From Platynereis dumerilii (Eukaryota; Annelida; Polychaeta; Phyllodocida; Nereididae), in assembly GCA_026936325.1 (NCBI GenBank), contig JAPTHN010000011.1:25150501-25214500 (forward strand): a DNA stretch of 64,000 nt. The letters are read 5' to 3'. Shown piece by piece: positions 33,470 to 43,439 of this stretch (position 1 is the first letter of the stretch; each line of letters opens with the position of its first letter). The notes below the pieces were generated by a model. The model saw only the letters and a list, made by a program, of their open reading frames with translations, was not told the origin of the DNA and did no database searches. A program made the position numbers and the translations under genes.

Positions 33470-35585
33470 ATCACCAGAGAGACTTGTCTTGTCTTGTCTG
33501 GAGTCGATTCCTCCTCTTTTTCAGGAGCACCCCTGTAGGTCAGGGAACATCATTATTTAGGTTAATATTTCTGGCTAACAATTCTACTCTAGCTTTGTGC
33601 AGTCTGTGGCATAACTGGTTGGCAATAGTGTTGAAGCTGTAGTTTTCATCCTTGGCTGGTCCATTCAGGAGTAGTTTCACTGCATCCGACGAGTCCAGGG
33701 CTAGGGTATATCCATTTCTGCGTAGGAATTCCAAGGCGCTGCTTCTCACATCGTGTAGTGCAGGACATCTGAGTAAGAAGTGCTGTATGTCTTCTTTACC
33801 GAGCTTGCAAATGGGGCACTTAGGTTCCTCTGTTTTTCTGTTGAACTTGGCTTTTCTTTCTTGAGTCATAAATGTCCCTGTTAGCAATTTTGCTCTTATC
33901 ATTGCCCCTGGAACGTGTCTCGAGTTAAGTTGACATGAAGTCCACACAGGGTGTCCTTGTAGATCGCTTAGGTGATGAAAGTCTATCCATTTAGTTGAGG
34001 TTTTTTTCCCGAATCCTTCTAGCATCTGGCGAATCCAGTAGTTCTTAATCGCAGTACTGACATATTCTTTCCATGTATTCTTTCTCCAGGGGACAGTCCT
34101 TTGTGTTGAGATGTTGATGTCATACTTAACTGCAAGAAGTAATACATGATGGAACCAACTGTCTTTGTTATCTAGAGCTGTCTGCCTCGTCAGTAGCATC
34201 CTTAGAGCTTGGTTTTCTTCCGCACGGCAGATGGCACCATACAGCGTAAGGACTCGTGTGTCGAGTTCCGCTTCTACTGGCAGTTCTCCTAAAAGAAGGT
34301 AGATGGCTTCTAAGGCTGTGTTGAGCGGTAGACCCTGTATTCTTCTGATCAAGTTCCTGTGAAAAGTATTTAGCTCATCTATTTGTTTCCTGCTGAGTAC
34401 GACTGCTTCCAGGCCGTAGAGGAGTCTAGGGGTCACATACGTCCTGATGATATGTCTGGAGGTCATCGGGCTCAAGCCGTTCTCGCCGTGAAGTCCCGTG
34501 CCCATCAGAGCATAGACAGTGTTTCTGGCAATTTTCACTCGTCCTTCGATGTTTGGTCCTGGCTTGTTCTGCTGCCATTCTAGCCCAAGATGGGTGAAGG
34601 TAGTCGTTGTTGACATTTCTTCGCTGCCCATGTACCAGGTGTTGTTCCCCTCCATATTTATATTCAGCATCGGAGTGACGGTACTTTTGCTTGGGTGGAT
34701 GGTATACTGATGCTCACTGGCATATTTTTCGCAGGTGTTGATCATTGCCTGGGTTTCCGTGTTGCTTCTTGCGATCAGCAGAATGTCGTCCGCGCATGTA
34801 GGGCTACCTATGTATACGGGGCCAAGGTTTATACCATTCCCACTTGTCTTCAGAATCTTCAGTAGGTTGTTGACATAAAGTTTATAAAGGGTTGTCGACA
34901 TCACTGCTCCCTGCCTGACGCCCTTGGAGACCTGGTTCACCAGGTCAAAGGCTTTCTGCGCATCGAGTGTAGTAACGTAAAGTGGTTTCTTGTCTCTCTT
35001 CGCCTCTGCAATTGCCTCAGTTAGGCATAGAGTTGCCATCGCAGGAGCCAGGCCCCTTGTAAAGCCGAATTGAAGGGGGCTTGCGCTACGGTTGAGCTTG
35101 ATATCTGTAATTCCCTGCAGCAGAGTCTCGATCACCTTCCCAACCAAGGCTGTCACAGTAATTCCACGGTAATTTGCCTGCACCTGCGAATCCTTTCCTT
35201 TCTTAGGGAGGGGTATTTTGTAACCAGACTTGCACTCAGGTGGGGCTTGACCTTCTTTGAAAATATTGTTGATAATGCTGGCGAGGATGTTGATTACATC
35301 AGAGGTTGCATGGAGCAAGTGTTCTGCGACTATCCCATCCTTGTCTTGGGCCTTGTTCCTATTGAGTGTCTTGACTGCATTTTCGACCTCTGTGGTTGTG
35401 AAGAATGGGGCATCAGAGAGACTTGGGCTGTTCTGTAAAAAGAACAAGCTGATAATTTTGGTGACCTGGCAAATTGCTAGGCCTGGTCTCTCACTTTTCA
35501 GTTTCGTTTCACTTTTATTACTAACTCACTAATCCTGTATTTTTATCTGTTTGTCTGTGACTTCTTCTTAAAACTTTCTACCTTT
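33470..35585 (-). mobile_element. 5'-truncated LINE inside the 4.4 kb element
   Basis: On the minus strand an open RT-bearing frame is followed by a 3' UTR of about 50 bp and a short tandem tail (ACAAG)n near 33480-33496. The frame stays open upstream to about 35528, where a stop appears. No endonuclease is present. It lies between the two exon-like segments; its own target duplication is unclear. Confidence 0.8.
33540..35447 (-). pseudogene. LINE reverse transcriptase with internal in-frame gap
   Basis: A single long frame (about 635 codons, extendable upstream without a stop) holds RT motifs in order: NYRGITVTALVGKVIE, LQFGFTRGLAPA, motif A LDAQKAFDLV, motif B KGVRQGAVMS and active site CADD. 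A thumb region follows, then a C-terminal zinc motif CPICKLGKEDIQHFLLRCP. Between motifs A and B the family normally has about 40-45 residues; here AFDLV runs almost directly into NQVSKGVRQG (near 34935), so the palm is disrupted. The start shown is a TTG, not a real initiation codon. Clade placement among I/Jockey/CR1-type LINEs is uncertain. Confidence 0.85.
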
Positions 35586-35595
35586 TCAATTCCAG

Positions 35596-35643
35596 GATTC
35601 CGCATCTTCATTTGCCGTGGCTGCAGTTACCGTGGACAGTGAA
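35596..35643 (+). CDS. Exon-like segment in the 4.4 kb element, second part
   Basis: A strong pyrimidine tract ending TCAATTCCAG precedes GATTCCGCATC. In the phase set by the first segment it encodes FRIFICRGCSYRGQ and a TGA at 35641-35643. Another frame through 35612-35809 is open but unrecognised. Support rests on the splice signals and paired cysteines only. Confidence 0.3.
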
Positions 35644-36326
35644 AGGCAGAAACCCCTGGCCAGTTCCAAGCATTAGATTGGTTGGACATAGAAGTCCATG
35701 CTTGGAGGACCTCTGGAAACAGCACTATTACAATGGGCTGCAGAGAAGCCCATCCAGCTCATTCTGGCTCCTGGGAAAGTTCCTCACTTGGAGCCAACTG
35801 ATTGTCTGATATAACTGCTATTTCTCTCTGCATGTGCTGTATAAAATATTTTTTAAGTGCGCCAATCTGTGTCTCATCTGTAATATTCTGTGATGTGAGG
35901 GTCATATGAACAGAACATTGCATGTGAACTGTCATGATTATGACAATATCAGCTGAATATTACCTGTGTATGTCATCCAGTAACACCAGGCAATCATCTT
36001 AAAAGCGATCACCACTCCATATCAACCAGTATCTCATCCTTACACCTTTATTATCAAGTAAATTGAAGTAATATTATATGGTAATATTCTGAGAAGGAAA
36101 TGGGAAGTTTCCTCAGAAACGTTATGCTAACATTACATGCTAATGTTATGTTATAACATTATCCTAACCTTACCTCCTGATTATGAGGTAATGTCATATG
36201 CTAACATTGTGACATAAATTGGGAAGTTTCCTGGAAAAGGTGATCCTAAGATTGGCAACTAATATTATCGTAACTTAGCGGCTAATATTGGCATAACCTT
36301 ATAGTCACATGAAATTGTTTAGTGGG

Positions 36327-36366
36327 TTATTAGCCTACCAAGTGCATTAATACAGGACATAAAGCC
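36327..36366 (+). mobile_element. tRNA-derived SINE, 3' part
   Basis: TTATTAGCCTACCAAGTGCA and the following AATACAGGACATAAAGCC match the 3' part of the other SINE copies (TACCAAGGGCATAAATACAG on their sense strand). It continues the SINE begun at 31801. The minisatellite resumes immediately after. Confidence 0.8.
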
Positions 36367-36367
36367 T

Positions 36368-38560
36368 GTGCATCTCCCTGTGCATCTCCCTGTGCATCTC
36401 CCTGTGCATCTCCCTGTGCATCTCCCTGTGCATCTCCCTGCCCCTGAGGCTGTGCATTTACCTCTCAATGTGCATCTCCCTCTCTATTTGCAACTCCCTC
36501 TCTCTGTTCACCTCCTTCTCCCTGTGCACCCCCCTCTTTCTGAGCAACTCCCTCTCCCTGTGCAGCTCCCTCTCCCTGTACATCTCCCTCTTCCTTTGCA
36601 ACTCCCTCTCCCTTTGCAACTCCCTCTCCCTGTGACATCTCCCGCTCCCTGTGACATCACCCTCTCCCTGTGACATCTCCCTCTCCCAGTGTCCCTGTGA
36701 CATCTCCCTCTCCCTGTGCATCTCCCGTTCCCTGTATATCTCTCTGTCCCTGTGATATCCCCCTCACCCTGTGCAACTCCCTCTCTCTGTGACATCTCCC
36801 GTTCCCTGTGCATCTCCCTATCCCTGTGCATCTCCCTCTCCCTGTGTAACTCCCTCTCCCTGTGACATCTCCCTTTCCTCTTGCATCTCCCTGGCCCTGT
36901 GATATCTCCCTCACCCTGTGCTTCTCCCTCTCCCTGTGCATCTCCCTCTCCCTTTGCATCTCCCTCTCCCTGCACATCTCCCTCTCTCTGTGCAGCTCTC
37001 TTTCTCTCTGTGCAACTCCCTCTCTATGTGTAACTTTCTCTCTCGCTGTGCAACTCCCTCTCTCTGTGCATCTCCCTCTCCCTGTGCATCTCCCACTTTC
37101 TGAACAACTCCCTCTCTCTGTGCAACTCTCTCTCTGTGAATCTCCCTCTCCCTGCGACATCTCCCGCTCCCTGTGACATCTCTCTCTCCCTGTGACATCT
37201 CCCTCTCCCTGGACATCTCCCTCTCCCTGTGCATCTCCCTCTCCCTTTGCATCTCCCTCTCTCTGTGCATCTCCCTCTCCCTGTGACATCTCCCTCTCCC
37301 TGTGCATCTCCCTCTCCCTGTGCATCTCCCTCTCCCTTTGCATCTCCCTCTCCCTGTGCATCTCCCTCTCCCTGTGCATCTCCCTCTCCCTTTGCATCTC
37401 CCTCTCCCTGTGCATCTCCCTCTCCCTGTGCATCTCCCTCTCCCTTTGCATCTCCCTCTCTCTGTGCATCTCCCTCTCCCTGTGACATCTCCCTCTCCCT
37501 GTGCATCTCCCTCTCCCTGTGACATCTCCCTCTCCCTGTGCATCTCCCTCTCCCTTTGCATCTCCCTCTCTCTGTGCATCTCCCTCTCCCTGTGCATCTC
37601 CCTCTCCCTGTGCATCTCCCTCTCCCTGTGCATCTCCCTCTCCCTGTGCATCTCCCTCTCCCTTTGCATCTCCCTCTCTCTGTGCATCTCCCTCTCCCTG
37701 TGCATCTCCCTCTCCCTGTGCATCTCCCTCTCCCTGTGCATCTCCCTCTCCCTGTGCATCTCCCTCTCCCTTTGCATCTCCCTCTCCCTGTGCATCTCCC
37801 TCTCCCTGTGCATCTCCCTCTCCCTGTGCATCTCCCTCTCCCTGTGCATCTCCCTCTCCCTTTGCATCTCCCTCTCTCTGTGCATCTCCCTCTCCCTGTG
37901 ACATCTCCCTCTCCCTGTGACATCTCCCTCTCCCTGTGCATCTCCCTCTCCCTGTGCATCTCCCTCTCCCTGTGCATCTCCCTCTCCCTTTGCATCTCCC
38001 TCTCTCTGTGCATCTCCCTCTCCCTGTGCATCTCCCTCTCTCTGTGCATCTCCCTCTCCCTGTGCACCTCCCTCTTGCTGTGTATCTCCCTCTCTCTGTG
38101 CATCTCCCTCTCCCTGTGCATCTCCCTCTCCCTGTGCATCTCCCTCTCTCTGTGCATCTCCCTCTCCCTGTGCACCTCCCTCTCCCTGTGCATCTCCCTC
38201 TCCCTGTGCACCTCCCTCTCCCTGTGCATCTCCCTCTCTCTGTGCATCTCCCTCTCCCTGTGCATCTCCCTCTCCCTGTGCATCTCCCTCTCCCTGTGCA
38301 TCTCCCTCTCCCTGTGCATCTCCCTCTCCCTTTGCATCTCCCTCTCTCTGTGCATCTCCCTCTCCCTGTGCATCTCCCTCTCTCTGTGCATCTCCCTCTC
38401 CCTGTGCACCTCCCTCTTGCTGTGTATCTCCCTCTCTCTGTGCAACTCCCTCTCTCTGAGCAATTTGCTCTCCCTGTGCAACCCCCTCTCTCTGTGCAAC
38501 TCCCTTTCCCTGTTCATCTCCCTCACCCTGTAATCTCCCTCCCCTGTGCAACTCCTTCTT
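36368..38560 (+). repeat. Pyrimidine-rich minisatellite, main block
   Basis: This is 2.2 kb of 18-bp units of CATCTCCCTCTCCCTGTG, opening with six 12-bp units TGTGCATCTCCC. Variants with CCCTTTG and CTCTCTG recur at multiples of 18 bp (for example about 108 bp between 37553 and 37661), giving higher-order repeats. Because 18 is divisible by three and stops are absent from the unit, frames stay open on both strands for up to 578 codons. These are not genes. Confidence 0.95.
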
Positions 38561-38586
38561 CCCGTGCAAATCCCTCATTAATCTAG

Positions 38587-40523
38587 CCAAAAATTTATGC
38601 AATGGAAAATCTTCCTGAATCGCTTGTTTTTCGAAGAAATATGGCAAGTATCGAATTATATTATTGCAATAGTAATCGACGGATTAATTTGCAAAATTGC
38701 AAGAAATCCAGTAGAATTCATCCATTTCACTTTTATTAAAACTGTGCCACAACACTTCCTGTTCTCATCTAAAATCTTGCAAATATGATACCTTATTCAA
38801 AACAGTGGAGGAGGATTGCGCAAATTCTGAAATCACATCTTGTAATTTTTTTACCAAAGCCTCAACAATAAAGCTAGGGTTATTGAAAAGTATCGATACA
38901 TTCCATGCATCGGAAAAGTTTTTGCTGATTATCAAATTAAAAAATTGTCGTTTTCGATGACATCCCCAATCCTGAGGAGGTACTTAAGAACTGGCATGAA
39001 ACCTAATCGGAATTGTAACGGTAACTTCTAATAAAACTCCCATCCCACCAGTGGCGTATAAAAATTTAGGGGGGGGGTCATTGGGCCACACCCTCCTAGG
39101 CCCAAAATTAACACGGATGATAAATGAAACGCCGCAGAGCCACCCTCCATCCCCTAGTCATAAAATCTGAACAGTCCCTAGGCCTACTAGGGCGTATTTT
39201 TAGAGAAGCCCTCAACTACTGAAATATAGTCTCTGACAGCTTTGGTTTCACTCTAAGGATCACCTATATCTATAAAGGCAATGTACACAGTAACTGCAAT
39301 AGTATCTTGCCATTAGCCACTATGACTCAAGGTGCAAATTATGGTAATTAAAACGAAAATTTCAGTGATCGAAATAGAAAATTTTCATCGGTGTAGCTTT
39401 TGGCTGCGCTGCTGCAGCTCGCCATAATGCCGCAGCCATTACAAATTATTGAAAAAGAAAAATTACCGTACTTCCACCAGAGTATAACTCAAAATATCTG
39501 CAGCAGGGCAGAGCTCCCATTTTTTGTCAATAAAACTCAGCTCTGCCCCTCCCCAATTACCATTACAGGAAAATTGTAAATCAGAAGATATAGGTTGTTA
39601 TACTTTTTGATCATATATACATTTTATTACGCCATATAAAATACATAGGCTAATATAATTCTTTTTCAACATCCTAATTGGCACAAATACAGTTTCTCAA
39701 CTTTAAAAGAGTTGTGCAAACATAATTGAAATGCGTGGCAATCTTAAATAGATAACAGTATCAGAACACCATGACTTGGACAATTTAAAAAAAAAGGCAA
39801 AAAAATCATAAACCTCAAATTCAAGGACAATATTTAAAAACAAATATAAGATAATGCACACAGGTGACACAGCATTTTCTTTATGCAGCTTTTTGGCCAG
39901 AACTTTGGCAACATATTTGATCATTTCATTCAAATGATCATAAAAATTTACATATCAGTACTTGTTCAAGTACAGCAGGCTTAACAGTTAACTTGATACA
40001 AATCATTCAGTTTGAATTAAGGCCTACTCTGATATTGCTACATACATCTGAAGAAAATCACATGTATTTACCCTTTTTTCTGAAATAAGCCACCTCTGTA
40101 AAGTCTGCATAAGATGAGAAGACAGTACTTTCTTAACCAAATTAATAAATGTTTCTTGAATTGTTCAAATACATAGCACTTTAAATTGTCCACGTATTAG
40201 AATGTCCACACAGTCAAACATCAGAATCTGAAGTTGCCGTGAATTCATAAGTTTAATTGCGCTGCATTTTTCATTTCAAATTCCCAAATCTGAAAAATAA
40301 AATAAAATAATAAATCCATGAGAATCAATCAGCAGAAAGAGCAATTTAGAAATTCATCTTTGTCAATTTCAAAAGTATATATAATAAAATTTATCAATGA
40401 AATTTTTTTTTGGTTGCCAGTTTTGAGATGTTGCACAGACGAAGGGCACAGTCAGATAACGGGGCGGTAGTTTGAAATTTGCTAAATAACAACAATATCA
40501 GGAAATACCAGTGTTTTCAGTAA
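38587..40523. other. Unannotated stretch
   Basis: No gene recognised. 38985-39183 is a truncated relative of the 1264-1690 family (CATGAAACCTAATCGG...AGTCATAAAATCTGAA). It is itself interrupted near 39051-39150 by a CAGTGGCGTATAAAA-type sequence with a G run. Confidence 0.4.
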
Positions 40524-40524
40524 G

Positions 40525-40760
40525 GGGGCGACCATATAATTTACAGGGGGGCTTGGAGTTTTCCTTGGTAGGAAATGATTTATTTCGCGGCAACAACGGC
40601 AGTATTCATTTAGTTCAAGCGCTAAGTCCAGAATATTCATTGCGAAATCAAGCAACGCCTTATAAAAAAATACCACTGGCAGGAATTATTTCTTTCAAGA
40701 CTGCCACAAAACTATTCATTCCCCCAAAACTGAGCAAGAAATTATTTTAAAATATCTAAA
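40525..40760 (+). mobile_element. Diverged partial copy of the 6330-6839 element
   Basis: AGGGGGCGACCATATAAT, GGGGCTTGGAGTTTTCC and GAATTATTTCTTTCAAGACT phrases match 6330-6839 in order. The nested MITE is absent here, which dates that insertion after the split of the copies. Confidence 0.75.
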
Positions 40761-40799
40761 AAAAAAACCAATTTCCAACTGTGGCTAAAATATACAATT

Positions 40800-40887
40800 C
40801 GCAGAGAGGGAGCCCCCCCCCCCCCCCGAGAATCGTGTGCCCCCCAGGTGCCCCCCTGCTCGAGACCCCCCCAAGTTACGCCAAGTG
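40800..40887 (-). mobile_element. Truncated inverted copy of the 20319 hAT-like MITE
   Basis: On the minus strand it reads CACTTGGCGTAACTTGGGGG, then GGGGGGCACCTGGGGGGCAC and CGATTCTC, following the 20319 copy in order before ending in a C/G homopolymer. Confidence 0.75.
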
Positions 40888-42405
40888 CTGCTAATCTGAT
40901 AACAAAGTACCTGGTACTCTGTGTAATTCGATTTTATATAGGCCTAGGGTTGCTAAGTAAAAGGGGTAGGTAGTGATAGATGGTCAAGAGGACCAGCTAG
41001 GGACTTTTCAAGGCTTTTCATGGTTTGACAGTTCTTTGGCACCATGCCAATTTTTGCCGACTGAAGTTTTCTGTGAGATTGCCCCGTGTTTTCTGCCAGA
41101 AAAACATAGACTTCACACAGTACCATTGTAAACTGTACTCACCTTATTCTCAAGGATTTTCAGACTCCTTTGCATGATTGTACATCACATAAAATGCCAA
41201 AATGCCCAGAAGTTTGTTGAACATCATCATGCCCACGTTTCAGCAGCCTGCCTGCAATGCTTGACCTGATTTCTGCTGACAGAGGACGCCACAAGGAGGC
41301 CTACTGACTCGTGGCGCCCCTATATTTTATTATTTTTCTTCGTGACGTCACTTCAGTATCCGCAATGCGGCGCTGAGAATACCCGCATTCGTCTTTAAAC
41401 ATTTTATTTGAAATATGTTTATACTTGAAAATTAATGTACCAGGTGTGAGAAAATAAAATAAATCTAAATCTTGCATTTTGTCAGATGTAGATCATATAG
41501 GCCTAGGCTAGTTAGCCTGACCTAATCAGCATAGTGAAGAAGTGCAGGAAATGCTTCAAAACAGCATATAATACATGTATTTGAGTTGGCCTAAATCTGC
41601 CAAAATGTTACTATTTCACAATTAACCTGGTCGGATACTGTGGGCATTAGCTGGATATTGTCTGAGGTGATCCTTGTTTAGATTCCACCCTACAATAGAC
41701 AAACAAATGAGTTTGGACGCTCTGTCCCTAGCCCCCTCTTATTTGTTGCCATGACAACCATCCACAGTGGATGCCCTAACATCGAGTGGCTAATTTGACA
41801 ATATATCATGCAAAATGCCCATGCATCGCGCGTATGGCAAATATTGTGCAGGCCTGGGCTAGAGTTCAGACAAGCAATTACAGGGGTCGGGCGGGGGTTG
41901 TGGGCTATAGGCCTATGCCGGCTCTCTTAGTTTAGAATATAGGCCTATCCTCATCCTAAGCCTCCCCCCTCTATATTGTTATTAATATCTTGGCAGAATA
42001 GAAGAACTAATAGATCCTACGTGTGGGCTAACGATTCAATGATTTTCAAGCATTATTCAACTCCCTATTTATAAGTGACAGCAAGGAAAAGAAAAACAAA
42101 GCTTCAATTGGTTAATTTTAAACGAAAAGATGAATAGATTGGGAGGATGTATGTCGTTCCATTTCTTTTTCCTAAATTGGAGCAGACATAAAAACATACA
42201 TAGGATTATAGTATAAGGACTATACCCCCGTCCTGATCCTGCAGTGACATCACTTGTGATTACACATCACCCAACATCTCTGAATAAAGTTGAACAAATA
42301 TTACACCAGCATAGTGTTCAAGAAGACACTCAAGGAATCCCTTTAAGACCAAAATGAGAAAAATCTGTTTTATTTTAAAAATTTGGCTTATCACACTGTC
42401 ATTTT
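40888..42405. other. Unannotated stretch
   Basis: No gene recognised. A CRE-like GTGACGTCAC lies at about 41341-41350 with GC-rich sequence on each side, but no first exon is evident. Confidence 0.35.
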
Positions 42406-42410
42406 TGGTG

Positions 42411-42528
42411 TCACCACTCCGAAGGCCCGCCACTCCGAAGGCCCGCCACTCCGAAGGCCCGCCACTCCGAAGGCCCGCCACTCCGAAGGCCCGCCACTCC
42501 GAAGGCCCGCCTGCCCGAAGGCCCGCCA
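42411..42528 (+). repeat. 16-bp minisatellite
   Basis: CCACTCCGAAGGCCCG is repeated about seven times almost perfectly, then decays. Frames across it are artefacts. Confidence 0.9.
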
Positions 42529-42673
42529 CTCCGAGGTGCCCTCAGGGCATCTGGAGTCTGAGGTGCCCCCAGGGCACCCCTTACGATTGTCTCTAGAGGC
42601 CCGCTATTCCGAGGGCCCGCCAGTCCGAATTCGAAGTGCCCTGAGGGCATCACCACGTTGTGATCTATCTTAC

Positions 42674-42675
42674 TG

Positions 42676-42708
<33 letters not shown>

Positions 42709-42717
42709 GTCTCTGTC
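42674..42717 (+). repeat. (CTAT)n microsatellite
   Basis: About ten consecutive tetranucleotide units. Confidence 0.9.
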
Positions 42718-42784
42718 TTTATCTATGTGTCTGTCTCCATTTATGTCTCTGTCTGACTGTCTCTGTACATGCAGGCCTATGTCT

Positions 42785-43010
42785 GAGGCTCTGGATGGGG
42801 GGGTTATAGGGGACAGGAAATTCAAAAGTAAAATGGCCAAGGGACAGGGAATTCAAGATTAAAATTGTCAAAGGCCATGGGGGACATTTAAACCAATCCA
42901 GAGCTGAGAACAGGGATTTCAAAATTCCTTTTATTTGGAAAAATTGTAAAGGGACAGGGAATTCAAAAGTAAGATGGCCAATGGACAGGGGGACGCAAAA
43001 CCCCATCTGC
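42785..43010 (-). mobile_element. Copy 2 of the GAGGCTCT MITE, inverted
   Basis: GGGACAGGGAATTCAAAAGT and variants occur four times, the reverse complement of the repeated phrase in 6352-6569. One end retains GAGGCTCTGGA; the other ends at GACGCAAAACCCCATCTGC without its last bases. Confidence 0.8.
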
Positions 43011-43108
43011 TATTACGAAATGACTTAGACCCCGAAGCCGAGTACATAAAGTCAACTAGTGAATAGTTAGCTTTCCAAGCAGCAAGTTGATGTTTGGTCA
43101 AGTCAAGC

Positions 43109-43284
43109 CAGGGCCGTAGCTGAGCTGAATCCTTGGGGGGGGGGGGCAGAGACTGGTCCAGGGCATGTGCACGCCGGAAAACCTTGGAAATTTTGAAATT
43201 TTTACATGTAAAGTACCTTTTTTGGTAAAATTCTAGGGGGGGGGGGCAGCTGTCCCCCTTGCCCCTCTGCAGGCTACGGCCTTG
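43109..43284. mobile_element. Short MITE with CAGGGCCGTAGC ends
   Basis: The ends CAGGGCCGTAGC and (inverted) GCTACGGCCTTG bound a segment with G runs. CAAGC occurs directly on both sides. The CAG start looks hAT-like, but an 8-bp duplication is not clear. Confidence 0.6.
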
Positions 43285-43439
43285 CAAGCCAGAGTTGGGA
43301 CGGCTACAGTCATTGTTGCATAACTTTGCCAATTTTTATCTAGCAGAAATAGTTTTGGCATCATTTTCAACAGCTTAGAAAGCACAATATGCACACCACA
43401 CTCTTTTTGGACAGTTGAAGTTCTTGCCAAGCAAGTCAG

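Larger units (their letters stand above)
31896..36326. mobile_element. 4.4 kb long-inverted-repeat element inserted in the SINE
   Basis: The tips CCCACCAAACA and (inverted) CCCACTAAACA are followed by inverted arms (left to about 32313, right from about 36060). The arms share blocks such as CCTTTTCCAGGAAACTTC and TTTCTGAGGAAACTTCCC. The right arm lacks about 170 bp present in the left. Intact SINEs show the joined target as CAGTCCTTATTAGCC, so the duplication is short, probably TT. Inside are a foldback element, a LINE, and two short exon-like segments. The superfamily is not assignable from this. Confidence 0.75.

Noticed and set aside
36657-38647. Open frames up to 578 codons on both strands (REREMH- and GEGDAQ-type repeats)
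   Set aside because: They follow from an 18-bp tandem unit lacking stops; frames are open in both directions with no unique sequence, start context or domain.
42383-42862. 159-codon arginine/proline-rich frame
   Set aside because: Runs through a 16-bp minisatellite, a (CTAT)n tract and a MITE copy.
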